Positions 34,740 to 43,802 of a stretch of DNA of 64,000 bases are shown here, one piece after another; position 1 is the stretch's first letter; each line of letters starts with the position of its first letter. Made by a program: the position numbers and the translations under genes. The stretch is from contig NZ_JALIEC010000002.1 of assembly GCF_022867865.1 (NCBI RefSeq), positions 248,001 through 312,000 on the forward strand. The letters are read 5' to 3'. Source of the stretch: Phaeobacter sp. J2-8 (GTDB taxonomy: Bacteria; Pseudomonadota; Alphaproteobacteria; Rhodobacterales; Rhodobacteraceae). The notes under the pieces are model-generated. The model saw nothing but the letters and a program-made list of their open reading frames with translations, was not told the origin of the DNA and did not search any database.

Positions 34740-35714
34740 TCAGGATGCTTTTTTGCGGTAGTCGTAGTTCTTGTTGAGCCGTTCCAGCAGGTAGTCCCCG
34801 TAAAGAACCGGCTCCATTTGCGCAGTTTCGCCGGCCTCAAGCATGGCTGGCGGACATTCCACCAGTGCGCTCATCGATGGATCGTAAAAGAACGGCTGTG
34901 AATATCGCCCGCGGCGGCTAAGATTCTTTACCCGGTGCGGCGTCGAAACAAACCGGCCGTTGGACCATTTCGCCAGAATGTCGCCGACATTCATGACAAA
35001 GGTGTTTTCGATGGGCGGCGCGGCAATCCATGTGCCGTGTGTGTTCCGAACCTCCAGCCCGCCAACGTTGTCCTGCTTGAGCAGTGTCACAAACCCATAG
35101 TCTGTATGGGGGGCAGAGCCGAAAAGCTCTTCTTCTTCGGGCTGCTCCGGATAATGCAAAAGCCGCAGGAACAATGTGGGATCCTGAAAATACTTTACAA
35201 ACCAATCGCGCGGCAAGCCCAAAGCCTCGGCCAGGCCACCGGCTATGCGCTCACCTAGCTTGGTCATCTCGGCCATATAGGCCAGCGCCGTTGTCTTTGC
35301 CTCTGGCAGGCTGTCGGGGAATTGGTTCGGACCTTGCAGCGGTTCACCCGCCTGAGGCGCGCCTTCGGGAACCTCGTGCATCACCATCAAGCTTTCGGAT
35401 CGATTGGGCTTCGTCACCTTGGCCACGGAGGACGTCACGATCGTCGAGGATGACATCGGCATGTAACCGCGATGAAAGGCATTGATTTTGATCGCTTGCT
35501 TTTCCTCATCGGAAATCTTGTGGATCGCCACGTTCATTTCCCGCATGCGGTCCACAAGATCTTCCGGCACCCCATGATGGGACAGATAGGCAAAGCCCGA
35601 TGTTTCCAGCGCTTTTTTCAGATTTGCAACTGAACTTGCCCGCGCCTGATCGCCTGCTCCGTCCAACAGCCCCGAAATATCCACGATCGGAATATTGTCA
35701 AATTCACCCTTCAC
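34740..35714 (-). CDS. Isopenicillin-N-synthase-like 2-oxoglutarate/Fe(II) oxygenase
   Basis: Non-haem iron oxygenase of 324 residues. N-terminal DIOX_N region (IPIVDISGLLDGAG, SGFAYLSHHGVP). Iron ligands are HTD in SAPHTDYGFVTLL and the distal His in STPHRVKN; the 2-oxoglutarate arginine is in RYSQPFFYDP. The GTG at 35714 is chosen because GGAGG lies seven bases upstream; a longer frame to 35765 covers the promoter palindrome. It is the first gene of the transporter unit and probably hydroxylates the imported compound or a derived base. Confidence 0.87.
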   Translation of the reverse strand: MKGEFDNIPIVDISGLLDGAGDQARASSVANLKKALETSGFAYLSHHGVPEDLVDRMREMNVAIHKISDEEKQAIKINAFHRGYMPMSSSTIVTSSVAKVTKPNRSESLMVMHEVPEGAPQAGEPLQGPNQFPDSLPEAKTTALAYMAEMTKLGERIAGGLAEALGLPRDWFVKYFQDPTLFLRLLHYPEQPEEEELFGSAPHTDYGFVTLLKQDNVGGLEVRNTHGTWIAAPPIENTFVMNVGDILAKWSNGRFVSTPHRVKNLSRRGRYSQPFFYDPSMSALVECPPAMLEAGETAQMEPVLYGDYLLERLNKNYDYRKKAS

Positions 35715-35736
35715 AGCGCACCTCCATTTTGAATAC

Positions 35737-35744
35737 TGTATACA
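35737..35744. promoter_or_regulatory. TGTATACA palindrome, candidate GntR operator
   Basis: The 8-bp palindrome TGTATACA, within CTGTATACAAA, lies just upstream of the oxygenase GTG start, in the region shared with the divergent nucleoside hydrolase. FCD GntR regulators commonly recognise TNGTNNNACNA-type sites, which this fits. The GntR at 30165 is the obvious partner; this is inference. Confidence 0.45.
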
Positions 35745-35879
35745 AAATATCGAAAAGCATCGCATGGGAAGCCCTGCAATCCATCAACAAAACAAAAATC
35801 GGCCTTGGCGCAACGCATGCTTAGAAAACGTGCAAAACCCGTCGAAATGGCCGCAAATAACAAGCAACAGGAGACGAAA

Positions 35880-36830
35880 TTGGCCGCCATCCCCGTGATT
35901 ATCGACACTGACCCCGGACAGGACGACGCATTTGCCATCTTGCTGGCGCTTGGTGCGCCCGACCTCGATGTTCTTGGCCTAACAACGGTTGCAGGCAATA
36001 TGGGGCTGGAACAAACAACGGATAACGCCCGTCGCATTGTTGAGCTGGCCGGGCATGCAGATCTGCCGGTCCATGCCGGGTGCCCGCGCCCGTTGCTGCG
36101 TGCGCCGCGGCCTGTGCCGGAAATTCACGGGGACACCGGGATTGATGGCTGGAATTGGGCCCCGGCCAAAACCGGCCCCAAAGAAGGACATGCCGTTGAC
36201 TTCATCATCAACACGGTCCTGCAAAGCGACCGCCCCGTCACCCTGATTGCCCTTGGCCCGCAGACGAATATCGCGATGGCCCTGCGCCGCGCGCCGCACA
36301 TCGCCCCGCGTATCGCCCGCATTGTGTTTATGGGCGGCGGATTTTTCGAAGGCGGCAACATGACGCCAGCGGCGGAATACAACATTCTGGTAGACCCAGA
36401 GGCCGCGCGCATCGTCCTTGGGTCCGGGATTCCCGTGACAGCAGTACCTCTGGATTGCACCCATGCGACCCCTGCCCCGGTGAACTGGTCCAGCAAGCTG
36501 GCGAAGTATGACACCGATGTCATGCTGGCCTGTGCCGGTATGATGGAATTCTTTGAACGCTACGGAAACGCCAAATATGGCACGAAATCGCGCCCATTGC
36601 ATGACGCGGTTGCGGTGTCTGCCCTTCTGTGGCCGGAGCTGTTCGAAGGTCGATTGTGTCCAGTGGATATTGAATGTTCCGGTGAGCTCACTACTGGAAT
36701 GACAGTCGTCGATTGGTTGCGCCAAACAGGGAAGACCGACAATTGCCTTTGGCTGAACGCCTGCAAGAACATCAATGAAGTGTATGATCGCATGGAACAC
36801 GTTCTGAGAAACCTGCCTTACGCGCACTGA
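35880..36830 (+). CDS. Inosine-uridine-preferring-type nucleoside hydrolase
   Basis: N-ribohydrolase of 316 residues that splits nucleosides into base and ribose. The calcium/ribose site DTDPGQDDAFAILLAL is at the N-terminus; also LTTVAGNMGLEQTTDNA, IVFMGGGFFEGGNMTPAAEY, NILVDPEAA, and the active-site His in PLHDAVAVSALL. I choose the TTG at 35880 because AGGAG precedes it by six bases; ATGs at 35847 and 35805 are in frame but lack a good ribosome binding site. It is divergent from the oxygenase-ABC operon, suggesting that the imported compound is nucleoside-like. Confidence 0.87.
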   Translation: MAAIPVIIDTDPGQDDAFAILLALGAPDLDVLGLTTVAGNMGLEQTTDNARRIVELAGHADLPVHAGCPRPLLRAPRPVPEIHGDTGIDGWNWAPAKTGPKEGHAVDFIINTVLQSDRPVTLIALGPQTNIAMALRRAPHIAPRIARIVFMGGGFFEGGNMTPAAEYNILVDPEAARIVLGSGIPVTAVPLDCTHATPAPVNWSSKLAKYDTDVMLACAGMMEFFERYGNAKYGTKSRPLHDAVAVSALLWPELFEGRLCPVDIECSGELTTGMTVVDWLRQTGKTDNCLWLNACKNINEVYDRMEHVLRNLPYAH

Positions 36831-37003
36831 CCTGCCACGGGATTTTTCCTCCAACGTCGATTTGAGTCCGCTCCAACTTGGGGCCGGACCATGAATCCAA
36901 CAAGATTAATGTGGTGGACAGCCCCCCCCGTGTTTTCCACTTCCCGGCCTGTCCGGTCGGCACCCGAATTACCCTACCAAAGAGCGCCTGAGAGGAGGCC
37001 AAC

Positions 37004-38044
37004 ATGACCAAGCGACCAAATGAGAAAAACGAACGGCTCAAGCGCCGGTTCGCTGATTGCCTCAAGTACGCACGCCAGCTTTCCGACAAGACACTCGACC
37101 GGTAGCTTGCCGCCCTGGAACGCTTCGATGTGTGGAATGCGAGCAAGGGCTTTGCCAAGTTTCACATCGAAAAGGTCATAGGATTCCGGTCTCACCTGGA
37201 GCAGGCCAAAAGTGCGAGCGGCAAACCCTTTGGCAAGTCCACCACCCGCGCAATTCCGGCAACCCTGCGCGAATTCACGCTTTGGCTTTCTCAGCAAGAT
37301 GGCTTTCGCAGCCGGATCAGGGCAGCAGACGCGGACTACTTCAGCCTGTCGCGCCGTGATAAGGCCGAAGCGCGCGCCGCTCCAAGTCGCCCTGCCCCAA
37401 GCATCAAACAGGCCAAGCGAGCACTGGCGATGATGCCCGCAGCCACACCGCGCGAGATGCGCGACAAGGCGATTTTCGCGCTGATTTGTCTGACGGGCAT
37501 TCGTGTGGGCGCATTGATCACCTTGCGGATCAAGCACGTCAATCTCGACGAGAAATCCGTCACACAGAACCCGCGAGAGGTGGCAACCAAGTTTGGCAAG
37601 CGTATCGACACCTTCTTTGCACAAGGCTTCCCCGAGGCCGAAACTGCCTTGGCCACCTGAATGGCGTATCTCGACGCAGACGCATTCTATGGCCCGGACG
37701 ACCCCTTGTTCCCGGCGACCGCTATCGTGCCGCAATCCAACACCGGGTTCTCAGTCGACGGATTTGAGCGCCGTTCCTGGAAAAGCACCGAACCCGTTCG
37801 AAAGATCGTCAACGAGGCCTTCGCCGCTGCAAATCTGGATGCCTTCGGCCCGCACGCCTTTCGCCATATGTTGGCGCGCCACGTTGCCAAGAATTGCACC
37901 TCGGTCGCAGAATTGGTCGCCGCTTCGCAAAACCTCGGTCATACCGACGTCTTGACGACACTGCGCAGCTACGGCCAGATCAGCCGTGAGCGGCAACGGG
38001 CGCTGATTACCGGCGAGTCAGGGGATGATTTGTTGGAGGATTGA
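37004..38044 (+). pseudogene. Tyrosine recombinase/integrase interrupted by two nonsense codons
   Basis: One continuous frame of 346 codons encodes a phage-type integrase but is broken by TAG at 37103 and TGA at 37658. Both replace positions where TGG (Trp) would fit (LDR-stop-LAALERF and ALAT-stop-MAYLDAD). The catalytic set is otherwise present: Arg in TGIRVGALITLRIKHV, Lys in VATKFGKRID, HAFRH, and the LGH...Tyr box NLGHTDVLTTLRSYGQI. AGGAGG precedes the ATG. Its 3' end is about 110 bases from the 3' end of tRNA-Ser, the usual position of an island integrase. Probably dead as sequenced. Confidence 0.85.
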
Positions 38045-38153
38045 GCCAAACCGCTCTGCCGTCAAAGGCGCAGCAAGTGTGGGAACATGTGTGGGAACAA
38101 AGACATTCGCATCCCGATTTCCCAATAAACATCAGCTACTTAAAGGTTTTGCG

Positions 38154-38243
38154 TGGCGGACAGTGAGGGATTCGAACCCTCGAGACGGTCTCCCGCCTAC
38201 ACACTTTCCAGGCGTGCGCCTTCGACCACTCGGCCAACTGTCC
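38154..38243 (-). tRNA. tRNA-Ser (GGA)
   Basis: On the minus strand GGACAGTTGGCCGAGTGG begins the acceptor and D arms. The anticodon arm CACGC-CTGGAAA-GTGTG has a GGA anticodon; a long variable arm (class II) and the T arm GGGTTCGAATCCC follow, ending with encoded CCA. It reads UCC/UCU serine codons. The flanking dead integrase suggests the 3' end served as an attachment site. Confidence 0.95.
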
Positions 38244-38322
38244 GTGGACGGGTGTTTAGCCCCGACTGACACTGACATTCAAGTGCTAATACGGCCACTT
38301 ACCCGGAATGTTCAAAGTTTTC

Positions 38323-39045
38323 TCATGCATCGAACAGAATATTCATCCGGCGGTTCTGGCGGCCCTTTTTTTCGATCTTGCCAAGCCGGATCGCGCCGAT
38401 TTCGCCGGTGCGGGCGACATGTGTGCCGCCGCAGGGTTGCAGGTCAACCTGATCCCCGCCCTTGCCGATCCGCACCAGCCGCACGCGGCCCTGCCCGCGC
38501 GGTGGTTTGACAGACATGGTCTTGACCAACTCCGGGGTTGCGGCCAGCACTTCGTCGGTCACCCAGGTTTCAGAGACCGGCAGGTCCCGTTCGATCAACA
38601 GGTGCAGCGACTCCTCGATCACGTCGCGGTCGGCTGGCGCGTCGGGCATGTTGAAATCCAACCGCCCCTTTTCCGATGTGATCGCCCCGCCGGTCACCGG
38701 CAGCGGCACCACGACCGACAACAGATGCAGCGCCGTATGCACCCGCATATGCCGGTGGCGGCGTTCCCAATCCAGGTATTGCACCAGATGTGTGCCAACT
38801 TCGGGCAAGGGCTGAGGCTCGGACGGGACAAGCACCACCTCCCTGCCCGGCCCCAGCACCGTGGTGGCAATTGGCATTTCAATACCGTCCCAGACCAGAA
38901 ATCCACTGTCGCCCGGTTGGCCGCCGCCGGTTGGATAAAACACCGAGGCATCCAGGATTATGCCGCCTTCTGGCGTATGGGCGATCACGCGGGCCGGTGC
39001 ATCGCGCAAATAGGGGTCTTCGCGGAACAGCAAGCGGGTCGTCAT
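38323..39045 (-). CDS. Alanyl-tRNA editing protein (AlaX-like)
   Basis: Trans-editing hydrolase of 240 residues that removes serine or glycine from mischarged tRNA-Ala. N-terminal ASVFYPTGGGQPGDSG, zinc ligands in RVHTALHLL (HxxxH) and QPCGGTHVA (CxxxH), and the C-terminal TGEIGAIRLGKIEKKG are standard AlaX. Its start overlaps the mscS stop (39042-39045), so it is the last gene of the trgA-trgB-cysK-mscS-alaX run. No functional tie to its operon partners is obvious. Confidence 0.9.
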   Translation of the reverse strand: MTTRLLFREDPYLRDAPARVIAHTPEGGIILDASVFYPTGGGQPGDSGFLVWDGIEMPIATTVLGPGREVVLVPSEPQPLPEVGTHLVQYLDWERRHRHMRVHTALHLLSVVVPLPVTGGAITSEKGRLDFNMPDAPADRDVIEESLHLLIERDLPVSETWVTDEVLAATPELVKTMSVKPPRGQGRVRLVRIGKGGDQVDLQPCGGTHVARTGEIGAIRLGKIEKKGRQNRRMNILFDA

Positions 39046-41564
39046 CGCGTCACATCTCCATCTCCGTCACTCATCCCGTCCCCATAAGACGGCAGGTTGT
39101 CGCCCGTGTCCGGCGCCGCTTTTGGCGCAACGGGCTGTTGCACCGTCTGGGGGCTGTTCGGGGTGGTCTGGGGATTGGCGTCTGCCGCAGGTGGCGGCGT
39201 GTGCAGCACTTCGGGGTTACGCAACCAGACATCGCGTTGCGCAAAGGGAATCTCGATCCCTTCTTCGGCAAAGGCCTCGACGATCTGGTGGCGCATTTCG
39301 GTCCGCACCCCCATGCCCTGGGTAATGTCGCGCAACACCGCGCGGATCTGAAAATCCAGCGAATCCGCACCAAAGCCGATAAAATCGACCCCGGGTTCCG
39401 GGTTCATCAGCACCTGATCATGATGGCGCGCAATGTTCAGCAGGATCTTTTGGACTTTGCGGGTATCCGTGCCATAGGCCACGCCAATCGGAATGATGAT
39501 CCGGCCAAGCGCGCTGCCACGGGTATAGTTCGACACCTGCCCCGATACGAAATCGGCGTTGGGAATGATCACGTCATAGCGGTCAAAGGTCTCTAACCGG
39601 GTGGAGCGCACGGAAATCCGCCGCACGGTGCCGTGAATGCCGCCCACCTCGATCCAGTCGCCCTCGGCAATCGGGCGTTCAATCAACAGGATGATGCCAG
39701 AGACGAAGTTGGACACGATATTCTGAAGGCCGAAACCGATCCCGACCGACAGGGCCCCGGCAACAATCGCCAGCGACGACAGATCCAGTCCGGCAGAGGT
39801 GATCGCCACCAGCGCCGCCACAAAGATCCCGACATAGCCAACGCCGGACACAATGGCGTTCTGGCCGCCGGTGTCGATGCCGGTTTTCGGCAGGATCGAA
39901 TTTTTCAGCGCGCCCTGCATCAGGCGGGTTGCCATATAGCCAATGACAAACACCACCAGAAGCACAAGGAAATCGGTGGGGGAAATGCGGCTGTCTCCGA
40001 CGGCAAACCCCTCGCCGATACGGGTGGACAGCTCTGTCAGATCGGCCACCCGCGCGCCCCAGATCAACGCCAGGAACGGCAGCGCCATGATGCCGAGAAT
40101 AAAGCCGATCAATACCGTGATCAGGCTGTCGGCCTCTTCTTCGGACTGGCCCATCAAGAACCTGTACAGATCATTGGTGAACCGTTGCAGGATCACGATC
40201 AGCCCCAGAAGCGCCAGCGTGGTCACCGCTGGAAAGAGCAATGTTTCCGCGGCGGTGCGATATCCCGTGGCCGCCAGAACCGGCGCAACAATCGACACCA
40301 GAATGGCAATGCGGCCCAGGAATCCGACCACACGGGCGCGCACCGCACGCTCGGCATTTTCGCTGTCAAAGCGGATGTGATGGATCATCAACTGTCCCAA
40401 ACGGAACAGGATCAGCGCGGTCAGAACAATGACCGGAAAATCAACAACCGCAAGCGTCGCGACCGAAAACCCTTCGACACCGGAAAATTGTGTGATTGCG
40501 TCGCGCGCCACCAGCAATATCGCCAGCAGGCTGGCATAGGTGCGCGCTTCGGTGCGTTGCTGGCGCGCCATTGGCAACATACGGTCGCCGTCGTGCTGGG
40601 AAAACAGCCGCTCTGTCATCCAGCGCAGTCCGAGGATCACAATCCCCCAGACCGGCAGTTTTTCCAACAGCAACGTCAGCCGCACGCCGGGAATGCCGGT
40701 GGCAAAAATCGCCTCTGTCAGCGCATAAAGCCCGATCAACGGCAGGATGATTTGACCGGCTGACACCAGAAACGCAAAGACCGCGCCGCCCCGTTTGGAT
40801 TTTCGCCGCATCCAGGAGCCGACATTGCGGGCCCAGCTGCGCCCGCGCATCAAAAGAATCAGCGCCACAAGCAGCAGCATCAACACCAAGGGCAGATTGG
40901 TGCGGATTTCGGCCTGACGCACATCCGAGCCCCAGGATTTCCGCACTTCGTTGGCGGCCCCGCGCCAGGCATCCACCAATTCGCCATAGGCGATTTGCCA
41001 GTTTTCCGGCAGAACGGGCAGCGGGCCCACCTCGAACAATTTGTCTGCCTGACGCGCCCGTATCAGACTGTCGATTTCGCCAATAATGCCGTTGGCCCGG
41101 TTATAGGCCTCTTCCGCATTCAGGATCGGTGCCCGCAATTGGGCCAATTGCTCATTCAGCGCTGCCCTGCGGCGTGCCACATCCTCAGGTTCGCTTTCGC
41201 CCTCTGCCGGTGCCGCGCCCAAGGCGGCGACCTGGGATTCCAGGGTGCGAATGCGCGATTGGTTCACATCCTGCGCGGCCAGAAACCTTGCCCGCCAGGA
41301 TACGATTTCGGCGCGCAGGGATTCAAACGCGCTGTCCGAGGCACGGCCGTTTTCCAGGGCGGCCTCGGCACGGCTGGCCAGGATGTTCCAGGCGTCATAA
41401 TCCGGCAGGCTCTGACCGTCCGGCAACGAGGTTCCGGCCTGCGACATCACATCCGGCACTTCGACCGAAAGCTCCTGTGCCGCAACCGGATGGCTGCCAA
41501 ACGACATGAAAATGACTGTGACCAGCGCCAACAGGACCGCAGGCCTAAACCGGATAAAAGACAT
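39042..41564 (-). CDS. Large mechanosensitive channel, MscS family with DUF3772-type N-terminus
   Basis: Inner-membrane channel of 840 residues. Signal peptide (PAVLLALVTVIFMSF to VAA-QE) and a periplasmic coiled-coil/DUF3772 region (to about 200) precede many membrane helices. The MscS core has SLAIVAGALSVGIGFGLQNI (pore helix), NFVSGIILLIERPIAEGDWI and GTVRRISVRSTRLETFDRYD. The Pro/Gln-rich tail (TPPPAADANPQ) is cytosolic. It protects against osmotic downshock. The ATG at 41564 overlaps the cysK stop (TGATG). Confidence 0.9.
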   Translation of the reverse strand: MSFIRFRPAVLLALVTVIFMSFGSHPVAAQELSVEVPDVMSQAGTSLPDGQSLPDYDAWNILASRAEAALENGRASDSAFESLRAEIVSWRARFLAAQDVNQSRIRTLESQVAALGAAPAEGESEPEDVARRRAALNEQLAQLRAPILNAEEAYNRANGIIGEIDSLIRARQADKLFEVGPLPVLPENWQIAYGELVDAWRGAANEVRKSWGSDVRQAEIRTNLPLVLMLLLVALILLMRGRSWARNVGSWMRRKSKRGGAVFAFLVSAGQIILPLIGLYALTEAIFATGIPGVRLTLLLEKLPVWGIVILGLRWMTERLFSQHDGDRMLPMARQQRTEARTYASLLAILLVARDAITQFSGVEGFSVATLAVVDFPVIVLTALILFRLGQLMIHHIRFDSENAERAVRARVVGFLGRIAILVSIVAPVLAATGYRTAAETLLFPAVTTLALLGLIVILQRFTNDLYRFLMGQSEEEADSLITVLIGFILGIMALPFLALIWGARVADLTELSTRIGEGFAVGDSRISPTDFLVLLVVFVIGYMATRLMQGALKNSILPKTGIDTGGQNAIVSGVGYVGIFVAALVAITSAGLDLSSLAIVAGALSVGIGFGLQNIVSNFVSGIILLIERPIAEGDWIEVGGIHGTVRRISVRSTRLETFDRYDVIIPNADFVSGQVSNYTRGSALGRIIIPIGVAYGTDTRKVQKILLNIARHHDQVLMNPEPGVDFIGFGADSLDFQIRAVLRDITQGMGVRTEMRHQIVEAFAEEGIEIPFAQRDVWLRNPEVLHTPPPAADANPQTTPNSPQTVQQPVAPKAAPDTGDNLPSYGDGMSDGDGDVTR

Positions 41565-42598
41565 CAGACGTCCTCGAATACACCAGGGATCGAGGCCGGC
41601 GACCGGGTCAGCCAATCCGGCGTTGGCAGGCCTTTGGACTTCAGGAAGTCCGGGTTGAACAATTTGGACTGATAGCGCGTGCCATAGTCACACAGAATGG
41701 TCACGATGGTGTGGCCCGGTCCCAGCTCGCGCGCCAAACGGATCGCGCCCGCGACGTTGACGCCGGTTGATCCGCCCATGCAAAGCCCCTCGTCCTTGAG
41801 CAGGTCAAACACGATGGGCAGCGCTTCGGCATCGGGAATATTATAGCTGAAATCCGGGGTGAACCCGTCAAGATTGGCGGTGATCCGTCCCTGACCGATC
41901 CCCTCGGTGATCGAGCCACCTTCGGATTTATGCACTCCGGTGGTGTAGAACCGGTGCAGCGTCGCACCATCGGGATCAGCAAGGGCGATTTTCACCCCCT
42001 TGGGCTGCAAGGCCATGCCAACACCGGCCAGCGTGCCGCCGGAACCAACCGCCGCCACAAAACCATCCACCTTGCCCCCGGTCTGTTCCCAGATTTCGGG
42101 GCCGGTGGTTTCAATATGGGCCTGCCGGTTGGCGGTATTGTCGAACTGATTGGCCCAGATCACGCCTTCGTTGCTGCGACGTGCCATTTCTTCGGCCAGA
42201 CGCCCGGAATAGCGCACATAGTTGTTGGGGTTGCGATACGGGGCCGCCGGCACCTGCACCAGTTCCGCCCCGGCCAGACGGATCATGTCCTTCTTTTCCT
42301 GGCTCTGGGTTTCGGGGATCACGATCACGGTCTTGAATCCCATCGACGCGCCAACCAGCGCCAGCCCGATGCCGGTATTGCCGGCCGTACCTTCGACAAT
42401 GGTGCCGCCGGGTTTCAACAGCCCCTTTTGTACCGCGTCCCGGATGATGAACAGGGCGGCGCGGTCCTTGACCGATTGGCCGGGGTTCATGAATTCGGCC
42501 TTGCCCAGAATGGTGCAGCCCGTCATCTCGCTGGCTTTGTTCAGCTTGATCAGCGGGGTGTTGCCAACGGCGTCGGCCAGATCGGATGCGGTGCGCAT
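41564..42598 (-). CDS. cysK: Cysteine synthase A (O-acetylserine sulfhydrylase)
   Basis: PLP enzyme of 344 residues making cysteine from O-acetylserine and sulfide. PLP lysine in NPGQSVKDRAALFI, substrate loop GTAGNTGIGLA (TAGNTG rather than the common TSGNTG), phosphate-binding GSGGTLAGVG, and EGIGQG. AAGGAGG precedes the ATG at 42598. In Rhodobacter sphaeroides cysK is linked to trgAB and contributes to tellurite resistance (recalled); the same order is seen here. The stop overlaps mscS. Confidence 0.92.
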   Translation of the reverse strand: MRTASDLADAVGNTPLIKLNKASEMTGCTILGKAEFMNPGQSVKDRAALFIIRDAVQKGLLKPGGTIVEGTAGNTGIGLALVGASMGFKTVIVIPETQSQEKKDMIRLAGAELVQVPAAPYRNPNNYVRYSGRLAEEMARRSNEGVIWANQFDNTANRQAHIETTGPEIWEQTGGKVDGFVAAVGSGGTLAGVGMALQPKGVKIALADPDGATLHRFYTTGVHKSEGGSITEGIGQGRITANLDGFTPDFSYNIPDAEALPIVFDLLKDEGLCMGGSTGVNVAGAIRLARELGPGHTIVTILCDYGTRYQSKLFNPDFLKSKGLPTPDWLTRSPASIPGVFEDV

Positions 42599-42654
42599 GG
42601 GGGTGACCCTCCTTGAAAAATGTTGTGTTTGTGTAGGCCCCGTGGCCCGTGAAC

Positions 42655-43799
42655 TCAAGTGTGCCTGACGCCGGCAGCACCGCGCAGTTCCTCACGATGG
42701 CGTGCAAGCCAAAGCAGCATCATCGCCAAAGGCCCGACATTGACCTCGCCACTGGTCACCAGATCCATCGCATGATCAAAGCTGATGACATGGCTGCGGA
42801 TATCTTCGGCTTCATGCGCCAGCCCCGCAACCCCGCCGGTGTGATCCGACAGATCACAAAGCCCCAGATAACAATGGAAAAATTCGGTGGAATAACCGGG
42901 CGAGGCATAGATCCGGCTGATCAGGCGCAGATCACCCAGCGTGAGGCCGGCCTCTTCGACCGCTTCGCGACGGGCACAATCCGCCGGGTCTTCGCGGCAT
43001 CCACCAGCCCGGCAATCGGTTCCAGCACCCAAGGGGCCGGGTCCTTGCGCCAGATCGGGCCGAAGCGCAGCTGTTCGATCACCATCACCTTGTCGGTCAC
43101 CGGATCATAGGGCAGCACCTGTGCCGCATCATAAGCTACAAAGGTTTCCCGCGAGATTTCCGGGCTTTCGGCGCCATCGAATTGACGATAGCGGATGTCG
43201 AAATCCTTGATCCGGAAAAAGCCGTCATACCCGGCACGTTGCGTGCCAATTTCCACCGCAGACGCATCCGGCGCACGGCGCAACGTGCTGGGCGCAGGCC
43301 TGCGTCCCAGACACCGGGCCCAACCGCGCGCCCGAATCCACGGGAAAAGCCGATCTATATCCCGGGCCGAGGTCACGCCGAAACGCTCCATCACTTCTTC
43401 GGCGGCTTCCAACGTCACATCGCCAAATTGGGCCACCCAATCCGGCAGATGCCAGGGCGCGCCAGCAGTCCAGCGATTGGCCGCAGGCAAGAACACCAAA
43501 GCCGACCGTTCTGCGCCATCTTCGGTGCGGATTGTCATCGGCTCCAGGCTATAGTCAAATCCGCCTTCATAATGATCGAGCCGCGCCAGATCTTCGGCGC
43601 TCAAATTCGCGACCCATTGCCCCGGGGTCAGGGCACCGTCCTGTTGCTGGATCATCGGGAACCCCTGCCCCGCCACCCAATGCACCGACCATCCCGGCAA
43701 TTGCGCGGGCATCAGGTCAATCGCGGCCGCAGACCGTCCCAGGACGCGCTCCAGCAACGGCACATGACACAGGGTGCCGTAGAAAAACAAATCGGGCAT
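42655..43799 (-). CDS. trgB: TrgB-like fusion of gamma-glutamylcyclotransferase-fold and Nudix domains, frameshifted
   Basis: Two-domain protein of about 380 residues. The N-terminal GGCT/AIG2 fold is DLFFYGTLCHVPLLERVLGR to GWSVHWVAGQGFPM. The C-terminal ADP-ribose-pyrophosphatase-type Nudix region has WVLEPIAGLVDA, then the Nudix box (EDPADCARREAVEEAGL) and SRIYASPGYSTEFFHCYLG. The frame breaks inside the Nudix box (about 42994-43002), so the open frame ends in unrelated residues and the rest lies in another frame to 42655. Followed by cysK and preceded by trgA with a 3-base gap, as in the tellurite-resistance locus of Rhodobacter. Confidence 0.82.
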
Positions 43800-43802
43800 G
43801 GT

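Noticed and set aside
36843-37003. Sequence before the integrase resembling an insertion-sequence end (TGTCCACC-like, eight C run)
   Set aside because: No matching second end and no transposase frame could be found.
37004-38044. Translation through TAG and TGA as tryptophan (recoding) in the integrase
   Set aside because: No recoding signal seen, two different stop codons are involved, and neighbouring genes use TAG and TGA as normal stops.
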